From: Bradyrhizobium sp. AZCC 2176
Lineage (GTDB): Bacteria; Pseudomonadota; Alphaproteobacteria; Rhizobiales; Xanthobacteraceae
Length of the DNA: 64,000 nt
Assembly (NCBI RefSeq): GCF_036924645.1
Contig: NZ_JAZHRX010000001.1
Location: 3,286,001 to 3,350,000, forward strand
Reading direction: 5' to 3'
Shown here: positions 49,620 to 58,754 of the stretch, in pieces
How positions within the stretch are numbered: the first letter of the stretch is position 1
Layout of the letters: each line of letters opens with the position of its first letter
The notes under the pieces: generated by a model
The model's database searches: none
What the model saw: the letters and a program-made list of their open reading frames with translations, nothing else
What the model was told of the DNA's origin: nothing
Position numbers and translations under genes: made by a program

Positions 49620-50612
49620 ATGAGTGTCGGGCTGATCGGCCTTCTCGACGATGTGGCTGCGATCGCGAAGGTAGCCGCAGCCTCCCTCGATGATGTGGCG
49701 AGCCAGGCCGCCAAGGCGGGCGCAAAGGCCGCAGGCGTCGTCATCGATGATACCGCGGTCACGCCCGGCTACGTGATCGGATTCGAGCCGAAGCGCGAGC
49801 TGCCGATCGTGGGCAAGATCGCGACGGGATCGCTGCGCAACAAGTTGTTGGCCCTGCTGCCCGCGGCCCTCGTGCTCAGCTACTTCCTTGCCTGGTTGAT
49901 CACACCGCTGCTGATGCTGGGCGGCGCCTATCTCTGCTACGAAGGCGCGGAGAAGGTGCTCGAGGCCGTCATGCCTCACAGTGCACATCGGCATGAGGCT
50001 CAACTCGGCACCGTCGCCTTGAACGCGCAGTCGGTCGAGGAAGAAAAAGTCGCAAGCGCGATCAAGACCGACTTCATCCTATCGGCCGAAATCATGGCGA
50101 TCACGCTGGCGGCCCTCCCCGCAGGGAGCATCTGGAAGCAGTCGCTCGTGCTGGCGGTCGTAGCCGTCGGAATAACCGTCGCCGTGTATGGCTTGGTGGC
50201 GCTGATCGTGAAAGCCGACGACGCTGGCGTGGCGCTTGCGAAGAGCGATCGTGCCTCGCTCCTTGGCCGCGCGCTCGGACGTGGCATCGTTCGCGGCATG
50301 CCCGTGCTTCTGAAGATTCTCAGCGTGGTCGGCACCGCCGCCATGATTTGGGTGGGCGGCGGCATCATCCTGCATGGCATCGAGGTCTACGCTCCGCCGG
50401 CCATCGGCCATATCGTCAAGGCCGCTGCCGAAGCTGTGGCCCACGCATTCCCGTCGCTAGCCGCGATCCTCGAATGGGCGGTCGAGGCAGCCATATCCGG
50501 CGCGATAGGCCTGCTGGTCGGCGCCGCATTGATTCCGCTCGCCGGATTTGTTTTCGCGCCTGCATGGAAACTGTTGAAGAGTTTTCTGCAGGGCGGTCGG
50601 AAAGGGTCCTAG
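49620..50612 (+). CDS. DUF808 family membrane protein
   Basis: A 330-residue membrane protein of the DUF808/YedI family, recognised from MSVGLIGLLDDVAAIAKVAA at the N-terminus, the conserved DDTAVTPGYVIGFEPKREL segment and LPIVGKIATGSLRNK. About five or six hydrophobic helices follow, from residue about 75 to the end. Function unknown. It has no Shine-Dalgarno of note and sits alone after phyR. Confidence 0.85.
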   Translation: MSVGLIGLLDDVAAIAKVAAASLDDVASQAAKAGAKAAGVVIDDTAVTPGYVIGFEPKRELPIVGKIATGSLRNKLLALLPAALVLSYFLAWLITPLLMLGGAYLCYEGAEKVLEAVMPHSAHRHEAQLGTVALNAQSVEEEKVASAIKTDFILSAEIMAITLAALPAGSIWKQSLVLAVVAVGITVAVYGLVALIVKADDAGVALAKSDRASLLGRALGRGIVRGMPVLLKILSVVGTAAMIWVGGGIILHGIEVYAPPAIGHIVKAAAEAVAHAFPSLAAILEWAVEAAISGAIGLLVGAALIPLAGFVFAPAWKLLKSFLQGGRKGS

Positions 50613-50902
50613 GCCGGGCTCGCCGGCGTTGCTGCTTCGCTGGCTCTCGCAGGCATGGCTTTAGCCACACGCTCCACGTCCTGACGTCAGCAGGAAGATC
50701 GACGGCGGTGCAACAAGCGGCGGTAAATCCGCCGGCGCGCAAAAGCGTCACGCTGCGGCAGCCTGCCGGCGCATGCTGCGGCCAGAAAGCAAGATGACAA
50801 TTTGACGAGATGGTGGCAGACTTGGTTTCGAGGCCAGGCGCGGCAAGAAAAACGAAGAAATACGTTCGCCCAGGTCACGTCGTCCAAGGGAGGAGATTGC
50901 TC

Positions 50903-52009
50903 ATGAAACGCTTGTTTCTGGGATTAGTCGCCGTTGCCCTGATCGCATCGGCGTTCGTCGGATCCACCACTGCAGTCATGGCGCAGACGAAGGTGTTGAA
51001 GATGCAGGCCACATGGCCCGCGTCGCTTACGCTCTATGACAACTTCACCTACTTCGCTGAGCGGGTGAACAAGCTGTCGGCCGGCGCGCTGAAGATCGAG
51101 GCGATGCCCGCCGGCCAGGTCGTGCCCGCGTTCGAGGTGCTGGATGCGACCCACAAGAAGGTGCTCGACGGAGCGCATGCGTGGGCCGGCTACTGGACCG
51201 GCAAGAACAAGACCGCGATCCTTTTCACCGGCGGTCCCGGCGGCACCTTCGGCATGGACTTCATGGACGTGATGGGTTGGCTCTATCACGGCGGCGGCCT
51301 CGATCTATACAACGAGTTCTATCAGAAGGAACTCAAGCTCAACGTGGTCGTGTTCCCCATCCTCCCTGCAGGGCCGCAGGCGTTCGGCTGGTTCAAGAAG
51401 CCGATCCAGACGATCGAGGACATGAAGGGCATGAAATGCCGCCAGACCGGCATGGCCGGCGAAGTCTGGCAGGCACTCGGCTTCACGGTGGTCAACATGC
51501 CGGGCGGCGAAATCATTCCCTCTGCGCAGCGCGGCGTGATCGATTGCGCGGAATGGGTCGGTGGCATCGAGGACCTGCAGCTCGGCTTCCACAACGTCTG
51601 GAAGTATCACTATTCGCCCGGCTTGCATGAGAACGTGACGGTCGGCGAAATCGTGATCAACGGCGATGTGTGGAAGGAGCTCATCCCGCAGCACCAGGAG
51701 ATCATCAAGTCGGCGGCCAACGAGACATTCCTTGTCTGGTGGACCAAGTGGCAGCGCCAGAACGCCGACGCACTGATTGAGATGCAGCAGAAGCACGGCG
51801 TACAGATCCTGCGCACGCCGACCGAGATACTGCTGGCCTTCATCAAGAAGTGGGACGAGATCGCGGCGGCCGAGGGCGCCAGGAATCCGTTCTTCAAGAA
51901 AGTGCACGACTCGCAGAAGGCCTACGCCAGCGCTGTGGTGCCGTACAAGCGATCCTATTTCCCGCCATACTCCTTCATGGCGAACTATTACTTCCCGGTC
52001 GAGAAATAG
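50903..52009 (+). CDS. dctP: TRAP transporter substrate-binding protein DctP
   Basis: A 368-residue periplasmic binding protein with a signal peptide ending AVMAQ. It belongs to the DctP/TakP group; WPASLTLYDNFTYFAERVN, MDFMDVMGWLYHGGGLDLY and GMKCRQTGMAGEVWQALGF resemble TakP-like alpha-keto acid binders. The conserved Arg of the CRQTG segment probably binds the substrate carboxylate. GGGAGGAG lies seven bases before ATG 50903. A strong hairpin follows, then dctQ and dctM. Substrate inferred to be a carboxylate; not provable here. Confidence 0.92.
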   Translation: MKRLFLGLVAVALIASAFVGSTTAVMAQTKVLKMQATWPASLTLYDNFTYFAERVNKLSAGALKIEAMPAGQVVPAFEVLDATHKKVLDGAHAWAGYWTGKNKTAILFTGGPGGTFGMDFMDVMGWLYHGGGLDLYNEFYQKELKLNVVVFPILPAGPQAFGWFKKPIQTIEDMKGMKCRQTGMAGEVWQALGFTVVNMPGGEIIPSAQRGVIDCAEWVGGIEDLQLGFHNVWKYHYSPGLHENVTVGEIVINGDVWKELIPQHQEIIKSAANETFLVWWTKWQRQNADALIEMQQKHGVQILRTPTEILLAFIKKWDEIAAAEGARNPFFKKVHDSQKAYASAVVPYKRSYFPPYSFMANYYFPVEK

Positions 52010-52017
52010 GGCTTCTT

Positions 52018-52044
52018 GGAGGGCGGCCGGTTCGGCCGCCCTCC
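52018..52044 (+). terminator. Strong hairpin between dctP and dctQ
   Basis: A perfect 12-bp stem (52018-52029 with 52033-52044), 3-base loop, eight bases after the dctP stop and without a T-tract. It likely protects the dctP 3' end or weakens read-through, raising binding-protein level over the membrane subunits. Confidence 0.65.
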
Positions 52045-52113
52045 ATCCGCGCACGGCCGGCCTGCGTCACGCCGCAAGGCGCGCGATACGAACCGTCGGC
52101 GGTAGGGGGAGGG

Positions 52114-52677
52114 ATGGCTGAGATAACAGAGAGGCAGTCGCCGACGCTCCTGGCCATAATCAGGATCATCGACGGCTTCACGGACCGGACCGGCACGGTC
52201 ATCTCGTGGCTGTCGGTGCCGCTGGTTCTAGCCGTCGCCTACGAGGTGGGAGCGCGCTACCTGTTCAACGCGCCGACCATATGGGCCTACGATGCCACCT
52301 ACATGCTCTACGGCTCGCTGTTCATGCTCGGCGCCGCTTACGCGCTGCACAAGGGTGCTCATATCCGCACCGACTTCTTCTGGGAGAAGTTCTCCATCCG
52401 CAGGAAGGGCTGGATCGATACGATCTCCTACATTGTCTTCTTCTTTCCGAGCCTGATCATGCTGCTCTTGATCAGTTGGAACGAGTTTCACTACGCCTGG
52501 GAGATCAACGAGACGTCGGACCAGACACCGTGGCGACCGGCGCTGTGGCCGTTCAAGTTCGTCGTTCCGCTCGCCTGTCTCTTGCTGCTGATCCAGGGCG
52601 TGTCCGAGTTGATCAAGAGCATCTACATGTGGCGCACCGGCGTGGAGCTCGAGCACAAGGAGAAGGTCGAGATATGA
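52114..52677 (+). CDS. dctQ: TRAP transporter small membrane subunit DctQ
   Basis: A 187-residue small permease subunit with four helices. Typical DctQ features include YEVGARYLFNAPTIWAYD and the LHKGAHIRTDFFWEKFS loop. ATG 52114 follows a GGGGGAGGG stretch. Its TGA overlaps the dctM ATG. Confidence 0.9.
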   Translation: MAEITERQSPTLLAIIRIIDGFTDRTGTVISWLSVPLVLAVAYEVGARYLFNAPTIWAYDATYMLYGSLFMLGAAYALHKGAHIRTDFFWEKFSIRRKGWIDTISYIVFFFPSLIMLLLISWNEFHYAWEINETSDQTPWRPALWPFKFVVPLACLLLLIQGVSELIKSIYMWRTGVELEHKEKVEI

Positions 52678-54098
52678 CCGCAGAAGCGCTCATCGGCCTC
52701 ATCATGCTTCTGGTGCTGCTTGGAGCGATCTTCATCGGCGTGCCGATCTCCTTCACGCTGCTGTTTCTCGCCTTTGCGTTTGGTTATCTCGGCATCGGCG
52801 CGACGGTCTTCGACCTTGCCTACTTCCAGACCATCGGGCTGATGAAAGAGGAACTGCTGGCCGCTGTGCCGCTGTTCATCTTCATGGGCTTCATCACCGA
52901 GCAGGCGGGGTTGATGGAGCGCCTTTTTACGGCGTTCCGCATGCTGCTTGCGCCGGTGCGCGGCGCGCTCTTCCTCGTCGTCATTCTGACCTCGACCGTA
53001 TTCGCGATGGCGACCGGCATCGTCGGCGCAGCCGTCACCGTTCTTGGCATTATGGCCTCGCCGATCATGACGAAAGCGGGTTACGACGCCAAGCTTTCAG
53101 CGGGCACTATCACTGCCGGCGGCACGCTCGGCATTCTCATTCCACCGTCGGTGATGCTGATCGTGATGGGGCCGGTGCTCGGGGTGTCGGTCGCCGATCT
53201 CTATGCCGCCGCCTTTGGGCCGGGCTTCCTGCTGGCGGGCCTATACATCACCTATCTGATGGGCCGGGCCTTCATGAACCCCAAACTCGGGCCGCCGGTG
53301 CCAATGGACGAACGGATCTACTCGGCGGGGTACATTGCGCGCGAAGTGATCGTCGGCACCCTGCCCCTGCTCGGGCTCATCACGGCGACGCTCGGCTCGA
53401 TCATCGGGGGGCTTGCGACGCCGACGGAGGCCGCCGGCATCGGCAGCGTCGGGGCGGTGATCCTGGCCATCGCATATCGCAGGTTCTCGCTCAGCGGACT
53501 GCAGCGAGCGCTGATCTCGACGATGGCAACCTCGAGCATGGTCCTGCTGCTGGCTGTTACCTCGAACATTTTCGGTGCGGTGTTCGCCCGCCTCGGCTCG
53601 GCGAACTGGATCACCGAGACGATGCTCAGCCTACAGTTGCCGCCCAGCCTCATGCTGATTGTCGTGCTCTTTCTCGTCTTCCTGCTGGGTTGGCCGTTTG
53701 AGTGGCCAGCCATCATCCTGGTGTTCCTGCCGATCTTCTATCCCGTCGTGAAGGGCATGGGCATCGACCTCATATGGTTCGGGGCGCTGATTGCGGTGGT
53801 GCTGCAGACCGCCTTCCTGTCGCCGCCGGTCGCCATGTCAGCGTACTATCTCAAGCAGGTGGTCAAGGGCTGGAGTCTTGCGACGATTTACGCCGGCATG
53901 TTCCAGTTCATGATCCTGCAGGTGATCTGCGTCGGGCTTATGATTGCTTTCCCCGGCATTGCGACTTGGTTCCCGCAGACGCTGCACGAGGCATCCCGCA
54001 GTCAGGTCATCCCGGAGGAGCACAAGAGAATACTGGAACAGCAGAAGCTGGCACCGTCCCTGGAAGACGACGACTGGCTGATGCCGAAAAAGAAGTAG
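52674..54098 (+). CDS. dctM: TRAP transporter large membrane subunit DctM
   Basis: The 474-residue transport subunit with 12 or so helices; motifs include AGLMERLFTAFRMLLAPVRG, GGTLGILIPPSVMLIVMG and ATPTEAAGIGSVGAV. A hydrophilic C-terminal tail of about 35 residues makes it longer than many DctM proteins. ATG 52674 overlaps dctQ by four bases, behind AAGGAGAAGG. The much longer upstream open frame is out-of-frame dctQ. Confidence 0.93.
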   Translation: MTAEALIGLIMLLVLLGAIFIGVPISFTLLFLAFAFGYLGIGATVFDLAYFQTIGLMKEELLAAVPLFIFMGFITEQAGLMERLFTAFRMLLAPVRGALFLVVILTSTVFAMATGIVGAAVTVLGIMASPIMTKAGYDAKLSAGTITAGGTLGILIPPSVMLIVMGPVLGVSVADLYAAAFGPGFLLAGLYITYLMGRAFMNPKLGPPVPMDERIYSAGYIAREVIVGTLPLLGLITATLGSIIGGLATPTEAAGIGSVGAVILAIAYRRFSLSGLQRALISTMATSSMVLLLAVTSNIFGAVFARLGSANWITETMLSLQLPPSLMLIVVLFLVFLLGWPFEWPAIILVFLPIFYPVVKGMGIDLIWFGALIAVVLQTAFLSPPVAMSAYYLKQVVKGWSLATIYAGMFQFMILQVICVGLMIAFPGIATWFPQTLHEASRSQVIPEEHKRILEQQKLAPSLEDDDWLMPKKK

Positions 54099-54599
54099 GC
54101 CGATTGACTACCCCCCGGGCGCAGCTCGTCCGGCCCTTCACGCCAGATCGCGAATGGTATGGAAAATCGAAAGTTGAAATGGCGGCGGTCCCGTTCTGCC
54201 ACCCGTTCAATCCGCATATCCTCTACGAAAGGACCTCTCGCGCTTTGGCTCCAGGCTTGCTCGGCGGTGGCCAGCCTGAAACCGGACAACAGCAGCTCGC
54301 ATTGGCCGGGATCGCCGTGCAGCACGCCGATCCTAAACCTTCGTATAGCCAGTCCATCCGTTTCGACGTCGGCTATTTACCTCGGTACAATTGAGCTGGA
54401 TGCGCAGGGAGCCTAATGTCGGCACGTCGAGGCAGGATGTACATTATCGAATTGCCTGCGCATCGTCGGCTCTCCTCCGGTCGTCGGCGCCGCCTGCCTC
54501 GTCACCTCGGTCAATTTCGGCGCATTACCGGCCCTGCGGGAAAAAGCCTGAGCGGATGCTCGCTTGGCCCGCGTATTTTGAATGAGAGGTCATTGTCTG
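54099..54599. other. Intergenic region without a supportable gene
   Basis: About 500 bp between dctM and the NYN-domain gene. Short open frames exist on both strands but none has a ribosome site and recognisable composition. I see no strong hairpin or repeat. It may contain the promoter for the NYN gene. Confidence 0.5.
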
Positions 54600-55211
54600 A
54601 TGTCACCATCTGCCAGAATCGCACTCTTCATCGATGGCGCCAATTTGCACGCGACCGCCAGGGCGCTCGGTTTCGACATCGACTACAGGCGCCTGCTCAA
54701 GGAATTCCAGGACCGTGGCGCGCTATTGCGGGCCTTCTATTACACGGCGATTATCGAGGATCAGGAATATACATCCATCCGTCCGCTGGTCGATTGGCTC
54801 GACTATAACGGCTACACCGTCGTCACCAAGCCCACCAAGGAATTCGTCGACGCCGGCGGCCGCCGCAAGGTGAAGGGCAGCATGAGTATCGAGCTTGCCG
54901 TCGATGCGATAGAACTCGCCGATCATATCGACGCAATGGTTCTGTTCTCCGGTGATGGGGACTATCGACCGCTGCTGAAGGCGGTGCAGCGCCGTGGCGT
55001 GCACGTTACCGTGGTCTCCACCTTGGCCAGTCAGCCGCCAATGGTGGCGGACGAATTGCGGCGTCAGGCCGACGCTTTCCTTGATCTTGCGGAATTGAAG
55101 CCGAAGCTCGGGCGCGATCCGGCCGAGCGGCCGGCACAACGCGAGAGTCGCCAGCAATCGCCGCAATTGTCGACGCGCGCGACGATCAACGGAACTGAAC
55201 TCACGAAATGA
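54600..55211 (+). CDS. NYN/LabA-like domain protein
   Basis: A 203-residue member of the PIN-like NYN family (LabA/DUF88), probably an endoribonuclease. The acidic site residues are Asp12 (ALFIDGANL), Asp102 (ELAVDAIELA) and Asp119/Asp121 (FSGDGDYRPL). The last about 40 residues are polar and likely disordered. ATG 54600 has AGAGG nine bases upstream and is preferred to ATG 54582. RNA target unknown. Single gene. Confidence 0.88.
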   Translation: MSPSARIALFIDGANLHATARALGFDIDYRRLLKEFQDRGALLRAFYYTAIIEDQEYTSIRPLVDWLDYNGYTVVTKPTKEFVDAGGRRKVKGSMSIELAVDAIELADHIDAMVLFSGDGDYRPLLKAVQRRGVHVTVVSTLASQPPMVADELRRQADAFLDLAELKPKLGRDPAERPAQRESRQQSPQLSTRATINGTELTK

Positions 55212-55657
55212 ATTTCCGGCCGAGGGCGCGCCATGTGAACCAGATCACCTTCGGCTTGCGACGCCGGCGGTATCATCATCTCTCCTGATTCAACCGCCGA
55301 TCCCGAAGGCTTGCGCCTTTCGGAATGGCGATTGCGAACGACACCTGTTCGCGGCCAGGACCTCCCCCTGGCTCGGGCCACCAGCTTCGATACGAAAGCT
55401 GGTCGGACTTATCCGGCGTGTCCCACCGGCGCGCCGGATTTTTTTCGCGCAAGGGGCCCTGCGCGCGCTGACCATGGAGCCACGGGTTCCAAGCTGCAAA
55501 CAGAATGAACGCGGCGCTCTCGGTGGTCCCCATTTCCGTGAATCGCTCGGCGTGACGTGGTTTTGCGGGATCGGCAGATTGCGTGTTGAACTGCGCCCGA
55601 CGCCCGCATAGGGTCGCTGCAGCAACAAGAAAATAAACGGGAACGCCCCTTCAACCG
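55212..55657. other. Intergenic region between the NYN and MFS genes
   Basis: About 445 bp without a convincing gene. It contains the intrinsic terminator at 55411-55445, which would end a plus-strand transcript from the NYN gene or a short transcript arising within the region. Confidence 0.5.
55411..55445 (+). terminator. Intrinsic terminator, copy of the phyR terminator module
   Basis: ATCCGGCG at 55411-55418 pairs with CGCCGGAT at 55432-55439, followed by seven T. Stem and part of the loop are nearly the same as at 49523-49554. It lies 200 bases after the NYN gene. Confidence 0.8.
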
Positions 55658-56932
55658 ATGCAGTCCGCCGAGCGGCCTTTCCCCCACCGCCGGGGCCTGA
55701 TCATCGTTGCGACATTGGCGACCGCCTATGTCGCCAGCCATTTTTTCCGCGCCTCCAACGTCACCATCGGTCTCGATTTGATGCGCGATCTCGCGATCGG
55801 GCCGGAAGCGCTGGGGGCGCTGACCGGCGCATTCTTCTTCGGCTTCGCCGCGATGCAGATTCCCTGCGGTTTCTTCTTCGACCGGTTCGGGCCGCGCTAT
55901 ACCGTGGTCGGCATGCTGATCGTGGCCAGCCTCGGCGGCGCCATGTTCACGCTGGCGCCGAGCTGGCCGGTGCTGTTGACCGGCCGGGCGCTGATGGGCG
56001 CCGGCTGCGGCGTGATGCTGATCGGCAGCATGGTGGTGATCTCGCGCTGGTTTCCGCCGGACCGCTTCTCGACGCTGACAGCCATGGTGTTGTCGATCGG
56101 CCTGCTCGGCAATCTGGCCGCCACCACGCCGCTCGCCTGGGCATCGCAGGCGGTCGGCTGGCGCCCGGTGTTCGGCGCCGTCGTCGTCTTCACGGCGCTG
56201 GCGACCGTTGCGATCTGGCTGGTGGTGCGCGACGCGCCGCCCGGCCATCCCTTCCTGAGCCGCAAGGCGGAGCCGCCGGGCGAGATGCTCAATGGCCTGG
56301 TCGAGGTGCTGCGCAACCCGCGCCTGAAGCCGATCCTGGCGCTGAATTTCTGCAATTATGCCTGTACCTTCACCGTGCAGGGCCTGTGGGGCGGCGCGTT
56401 CCTGCGCGAGGTGCATGGCTTAAGCCCGATCGCGGCCGGCAACGTCCTGCTCTTCGCCGTGATCGCCTATCAGGCCGGCATGCTCGCCTTCGGTCCGCTC
56501 GACCGCCGGCTCGACACCCGCAAGGGCATCGCGATTGGCGGCACGCTGGTGATCATCTGTCTGCTCGCGATCCTGGCGCTGTTTTCCCACCCGCCGGTCT
56601 GGCTGCCGATAGCTGTCATCATCGCCATGGGATTCTTCTCTGCCTCCAGCACCATGGTGATGACGCACGGCCGCGGCATCTTCCCCGACCGCCTGATCGG
56701 CCGCGGCATCTCGACCATGAACACGTCAGTGATGCTCGGTGTCGCCTGCATGCAGACACTGTCCGGAATCATCATCGGCGCGTTCGAACCGCTGGTCAGC
56801 GGCGCCCGCACCGAGGACGCCTATCGCACACTGTTCGGCACGCTGACGCTGGTGCTGCTCGTTGCGGTCGCGATCTACGGCCGCTCGCAGGACGTGAAGC
56901 CGAGCGATGAGATGCGGGCGGCGAAGCTATAG
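55658..56932 (+). CDS. Major facilitator superfamily transporter
   Basis: A 424-residue permease with about 12 helices. Motif A-like loop between helices 2 and 3 (GFFFDRFGPRYTVVG) and GRALMGAGCGVMLIGSMVV in helix 4 mark the MFS family; the N-terminal ATAYVASHFFRASNVTIGLDL resembles sugar-phosphate or organic-anion antiporters. Substrate unknown. No clear operon partner. Confidence 0.88.
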   Translation: MQSAERPFPHRRGLIIVATLATAYVASHFFRASNVTIGLDLMRDLAIGPEALGALTGAFFFGFAAMQIPCGFFFDRFGPRYTVVGMLIVASLGGAMFTLAPSWPVLLTGRALMGAGCGVMLIGSMVVISRWFPPDRFSTLTAMVLSIGLLGNLAATTPLAWASQAVGWRPVFGAVVVFTALATVAIWLVVRDAPPGHPFLSRKAEPPGEMLNGLVEVLRNPRLKPILALNFCNYACTFTVQGLWGGAFLREVHGLSPIAAGNVLLFAVIAYQAGMLAFGPLDRRLDTRKGIAIGGTLVIICLLAILALFSHPPVWLPIAVIIAMGFFSASSTMVMTHGRGIFPDRLIGRGISTMNTSVMLGVACMQTLSGIIIGAFEPLVSGARTEDAYRTLFGTLTLVLLVAVAIYGRSQDVKPSDEMRAAKL

Positions 56933-57065
56933 TCAATCGCCGGTTAAGCTGCCCGCCGTACCGGTTGGCCCGAGCGCCAAGCCGCTTTAATTTTCGGTTG
57001 CAGTGCACGATTGCCATTCCGCCCCAGCGGGAGGATGTTTCGACGCAGGCACAAGGGAGAGCGGC

Positions 57066-57308
57066 ATGAGCAAGGCAGTTCCCGACAATCGCCAGCGCGA
57101 CCAGGATGGCGACATCAGCCACAAGCACGGCACTACACCCATCGGCACCCTGCGCAAGATTTACGGGCAGGGTTTTGCCGCCGGTTACCCCCCAACCGAC
57201 AGACTGAGCGAAGCTTTGCCTTACCTGAACGAGACATCGCTGAGCCAGCTTCGCCGCGATTACAAGACCGGTCATCTTGATCACAAGATCACGAACGCCT
57301 CGGGTTGA
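57066..57308 (+). CDS. Small conserved-looking hypothetical protein
   Basis: An 80-residue hydrophilic protein from ATG 57066, with AGGGAGA about six bases upstream. It has no signal peptide or known domain. A motif GTLRKIYGQGFAAGYPPTDRLSEAL and a His-rich N-terminal part (SHKHGTT) can be seen. Its TGA is four bases before the start of the HCCA isomerase-like gene, so the two are likely co-transcribed. Confidence 0.65.
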   Translation: MSKAVPDNRQRDQDGDISHKHGTTPIGTLRKIYGQGFAAGYPPTDRLSEALPYLNETSLSQLRRDYKTGHLDHKITNASG

Positions 57309-57312
57309 AAGC

Positions 57313-57924
57313 GTGTCCGTCACCATCGACTATTACATGTCGCTCAACTCGCCTTGGACCTACCTCGGCAGCGCGCCGTTCGCCGAGATCGCCGGGCGCA
57401 ATGGCGCGATCGTCAACATCAAGCCCTGCAAGTTCGGACCGATCTTTGAGCAGACCGGCGGGCTGCCATTGCCGAAGCGCTCGCCGCAGCGGCGCGCCTA
57501 CCGGATGATGGAGTTAAAGCGCTGGCGCGAGGTACGGAACGTTCCCATCAATCTCGAGCCGAAGCATTTCCCCTGCGACGACGCCGCGGCGGTTCGACTG
57601 GTCATCGCAGCCAAGCTGCAGGGCAAGAATGCCCACAGACTGTCGCTGGAGCTTGGGCGTGCGCTGTGGGAACGTGAGGAAACGCTCGCCGATCCGGCAA
57701 TCATCGCGTTGGCCGCCGAGCGCGCCGGTCTCGACGCGGCGGAGCTGCGCGCGGGCGGGCCCTCGGACGCTGAACTTGACGCGCGGTATGAGAAGTTTAC
57801 GCAGGAGGCGCTTGGCGCGGGCGTCTTCGGTGCGCCGAGCTACGTGCTGCCTTCGGGCGAGATCTTCTGGGGCCAGGACCGGCTGGAGCTGCTGGAACGC
57901 GCTTTGAAAAAGCTGGCGCCTTGA
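57313..57924 (+). CDS. 2-hydroxychromene-2-carboxylate isomerase / kappa-class GST family
   Basis: A 203-residue DsbA-fold protein from GTG 57313. YMSLNSPWTYLGSAPF holds the active-site Ser13 of the kappa-GST/HCCA isomerase family, and FGAPSYVLPSGEIFWGQDRLELLE is the usual C-terminal motif (cis-Pro in GAPSY). Glutathione-dependent isomerisation of an aromatic or other compound is expected; the substrate is unknown. It follows the small hypothetical gene by four bases. Confidence 0.87.
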   Translation: MSVTIDYYMSLNSPWTYLGSAPFAEIAGRNGAIVNIKPCKFGPIFEQTGGLPLPKRSPQRRAYRMMELKRWREVRNVPINLEPKHFPCDDAAAVRLVIAAKLQGKNAHRLSLELGRALWEREETLADPAIIALAAERAGLDAAELRAGGPSDAELDARYEKFTQEALGAGVFGAPSYVLPSGEIFWGQDRLELLERALKKLAP

Positions 57925-57938
57925 GAAGCTGTCTCGTC

Positions 57939-58075
57939 AAAAAAAGCAGGGTGCGACCGGCATCACCACGGTCGCACCCTACGTCGCCGGTCAATGGGGC
58001 AGGGGGAATAACCGGCTGCCGGGATGACTCCGAGCCCCCCGGAGTCGTTCCAAGGGGCCGCAAATATTTTTCATA
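57939..58075 (-). ncRNA. Candidate small RNA with intrinsic terminator
   Basis: On the minus strand an 11-bp stem (57948-57958 with 57970-57980) is followed by GC and seven T (57945-57939), a strong rho-independent terminator with no minus-strand protein gene before it. Upstream lie a 7-bp hairpin with a G-rich loop (58026-58046) and a C-rich segment CCCCCTGCCCC (around 57995-58005) that could pair with Shine-Dalgarno sequences. An A/T-rich patch at 58063-58072 may be the -10. The 5' end is a guess. The plus-strand isomerase gene ends 15 bases before the T-run. Confidence 0.4.
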
Positions 58076-58163
58076 CACGGTTAAGTGATTGAGAACGGCC
58101 GGACCCCCTGCGGCTCGGTTCGGGTTGTGTCCGTGATCGCCATGGGGCGAGGGATACATCGCC

Positions 58164-58580
58164 ATGTCACAGATATTCAAAGCAATTTTAGCCACTCTCG
58201 CCGTCTTTGCGACGTTTGGCGCCGTCCAGCTTGCGTCAGGTCATGATCTCGCCAGCGTGCGGCAACTCGCCTCCAGCGCGCCTGCGGCGGACGTCAACCG
58301 CGCTGCCAAAGCCGATCGTGCGGCGCTCAGGGCCGCGCAAAGCCAGACTGAGACGATCACGATCCGGAGCGTTGGCCTCGACGACACATCGGTGGTGCTG
58401 CGGGTTCCCGTCGTCACCGAGGCGGTGCGGAACCGCCCGGAGGTGCCGGCCAAGCCCGATGCCTCGAAGCCCGATGCCTCAAAGCCCGGCGCCCCGAAGA
58501 CAGTGGTCGCCTGCGAACCGCCGGTCAGCGTTTTGACCGAAGTCGCAAAACTGCTTCAGCCCGGCCGCTGCGTGACCTGA
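58164..58580 (+). CDS. Small secreted hypothetical protein
   Basis: A 138-residue exported protein with a signal peptide (about 5-26). The middle is Ala-rich; a tandem KPDAS repeat encoded by three 15-bp DNA repeats (58452-58496) links to a C-terminal segment with two Cys (VACEPPVSVLTEVAKLLQPGRC). No known domain. Single gene with its own upstream region shared with the candidate small RNA. Confidence 0.7.
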   Translation: MSQIFKAILATLAVFATFGAVQLASGHDLASVRQLASSAPAADVNRAAKADRAALRAAQSQTETITIRSVGLDDTSVVLRVPVVTEAVRNRPEVPAKPDASKPDASKPGAPKTVVACEPPVSVLTEVAKLLQPGRCVT

Positions 58581-58754
58581 TTTGCGAAGCGAGCTGGATA
58601 CATAGGGCTGGGCAAAAGCGCGCAGCGCTGTGCCACCATCGATCCAGAACATCATCGCTTGAATGGTGGGCGCGCGGAGCCTGTCATCACCGCGCGAGCG
58701 CATTTGCGCTCGTCGCCGGGCGCGCGCATTCGCGACCCGTTGGCTTTGCGCATC

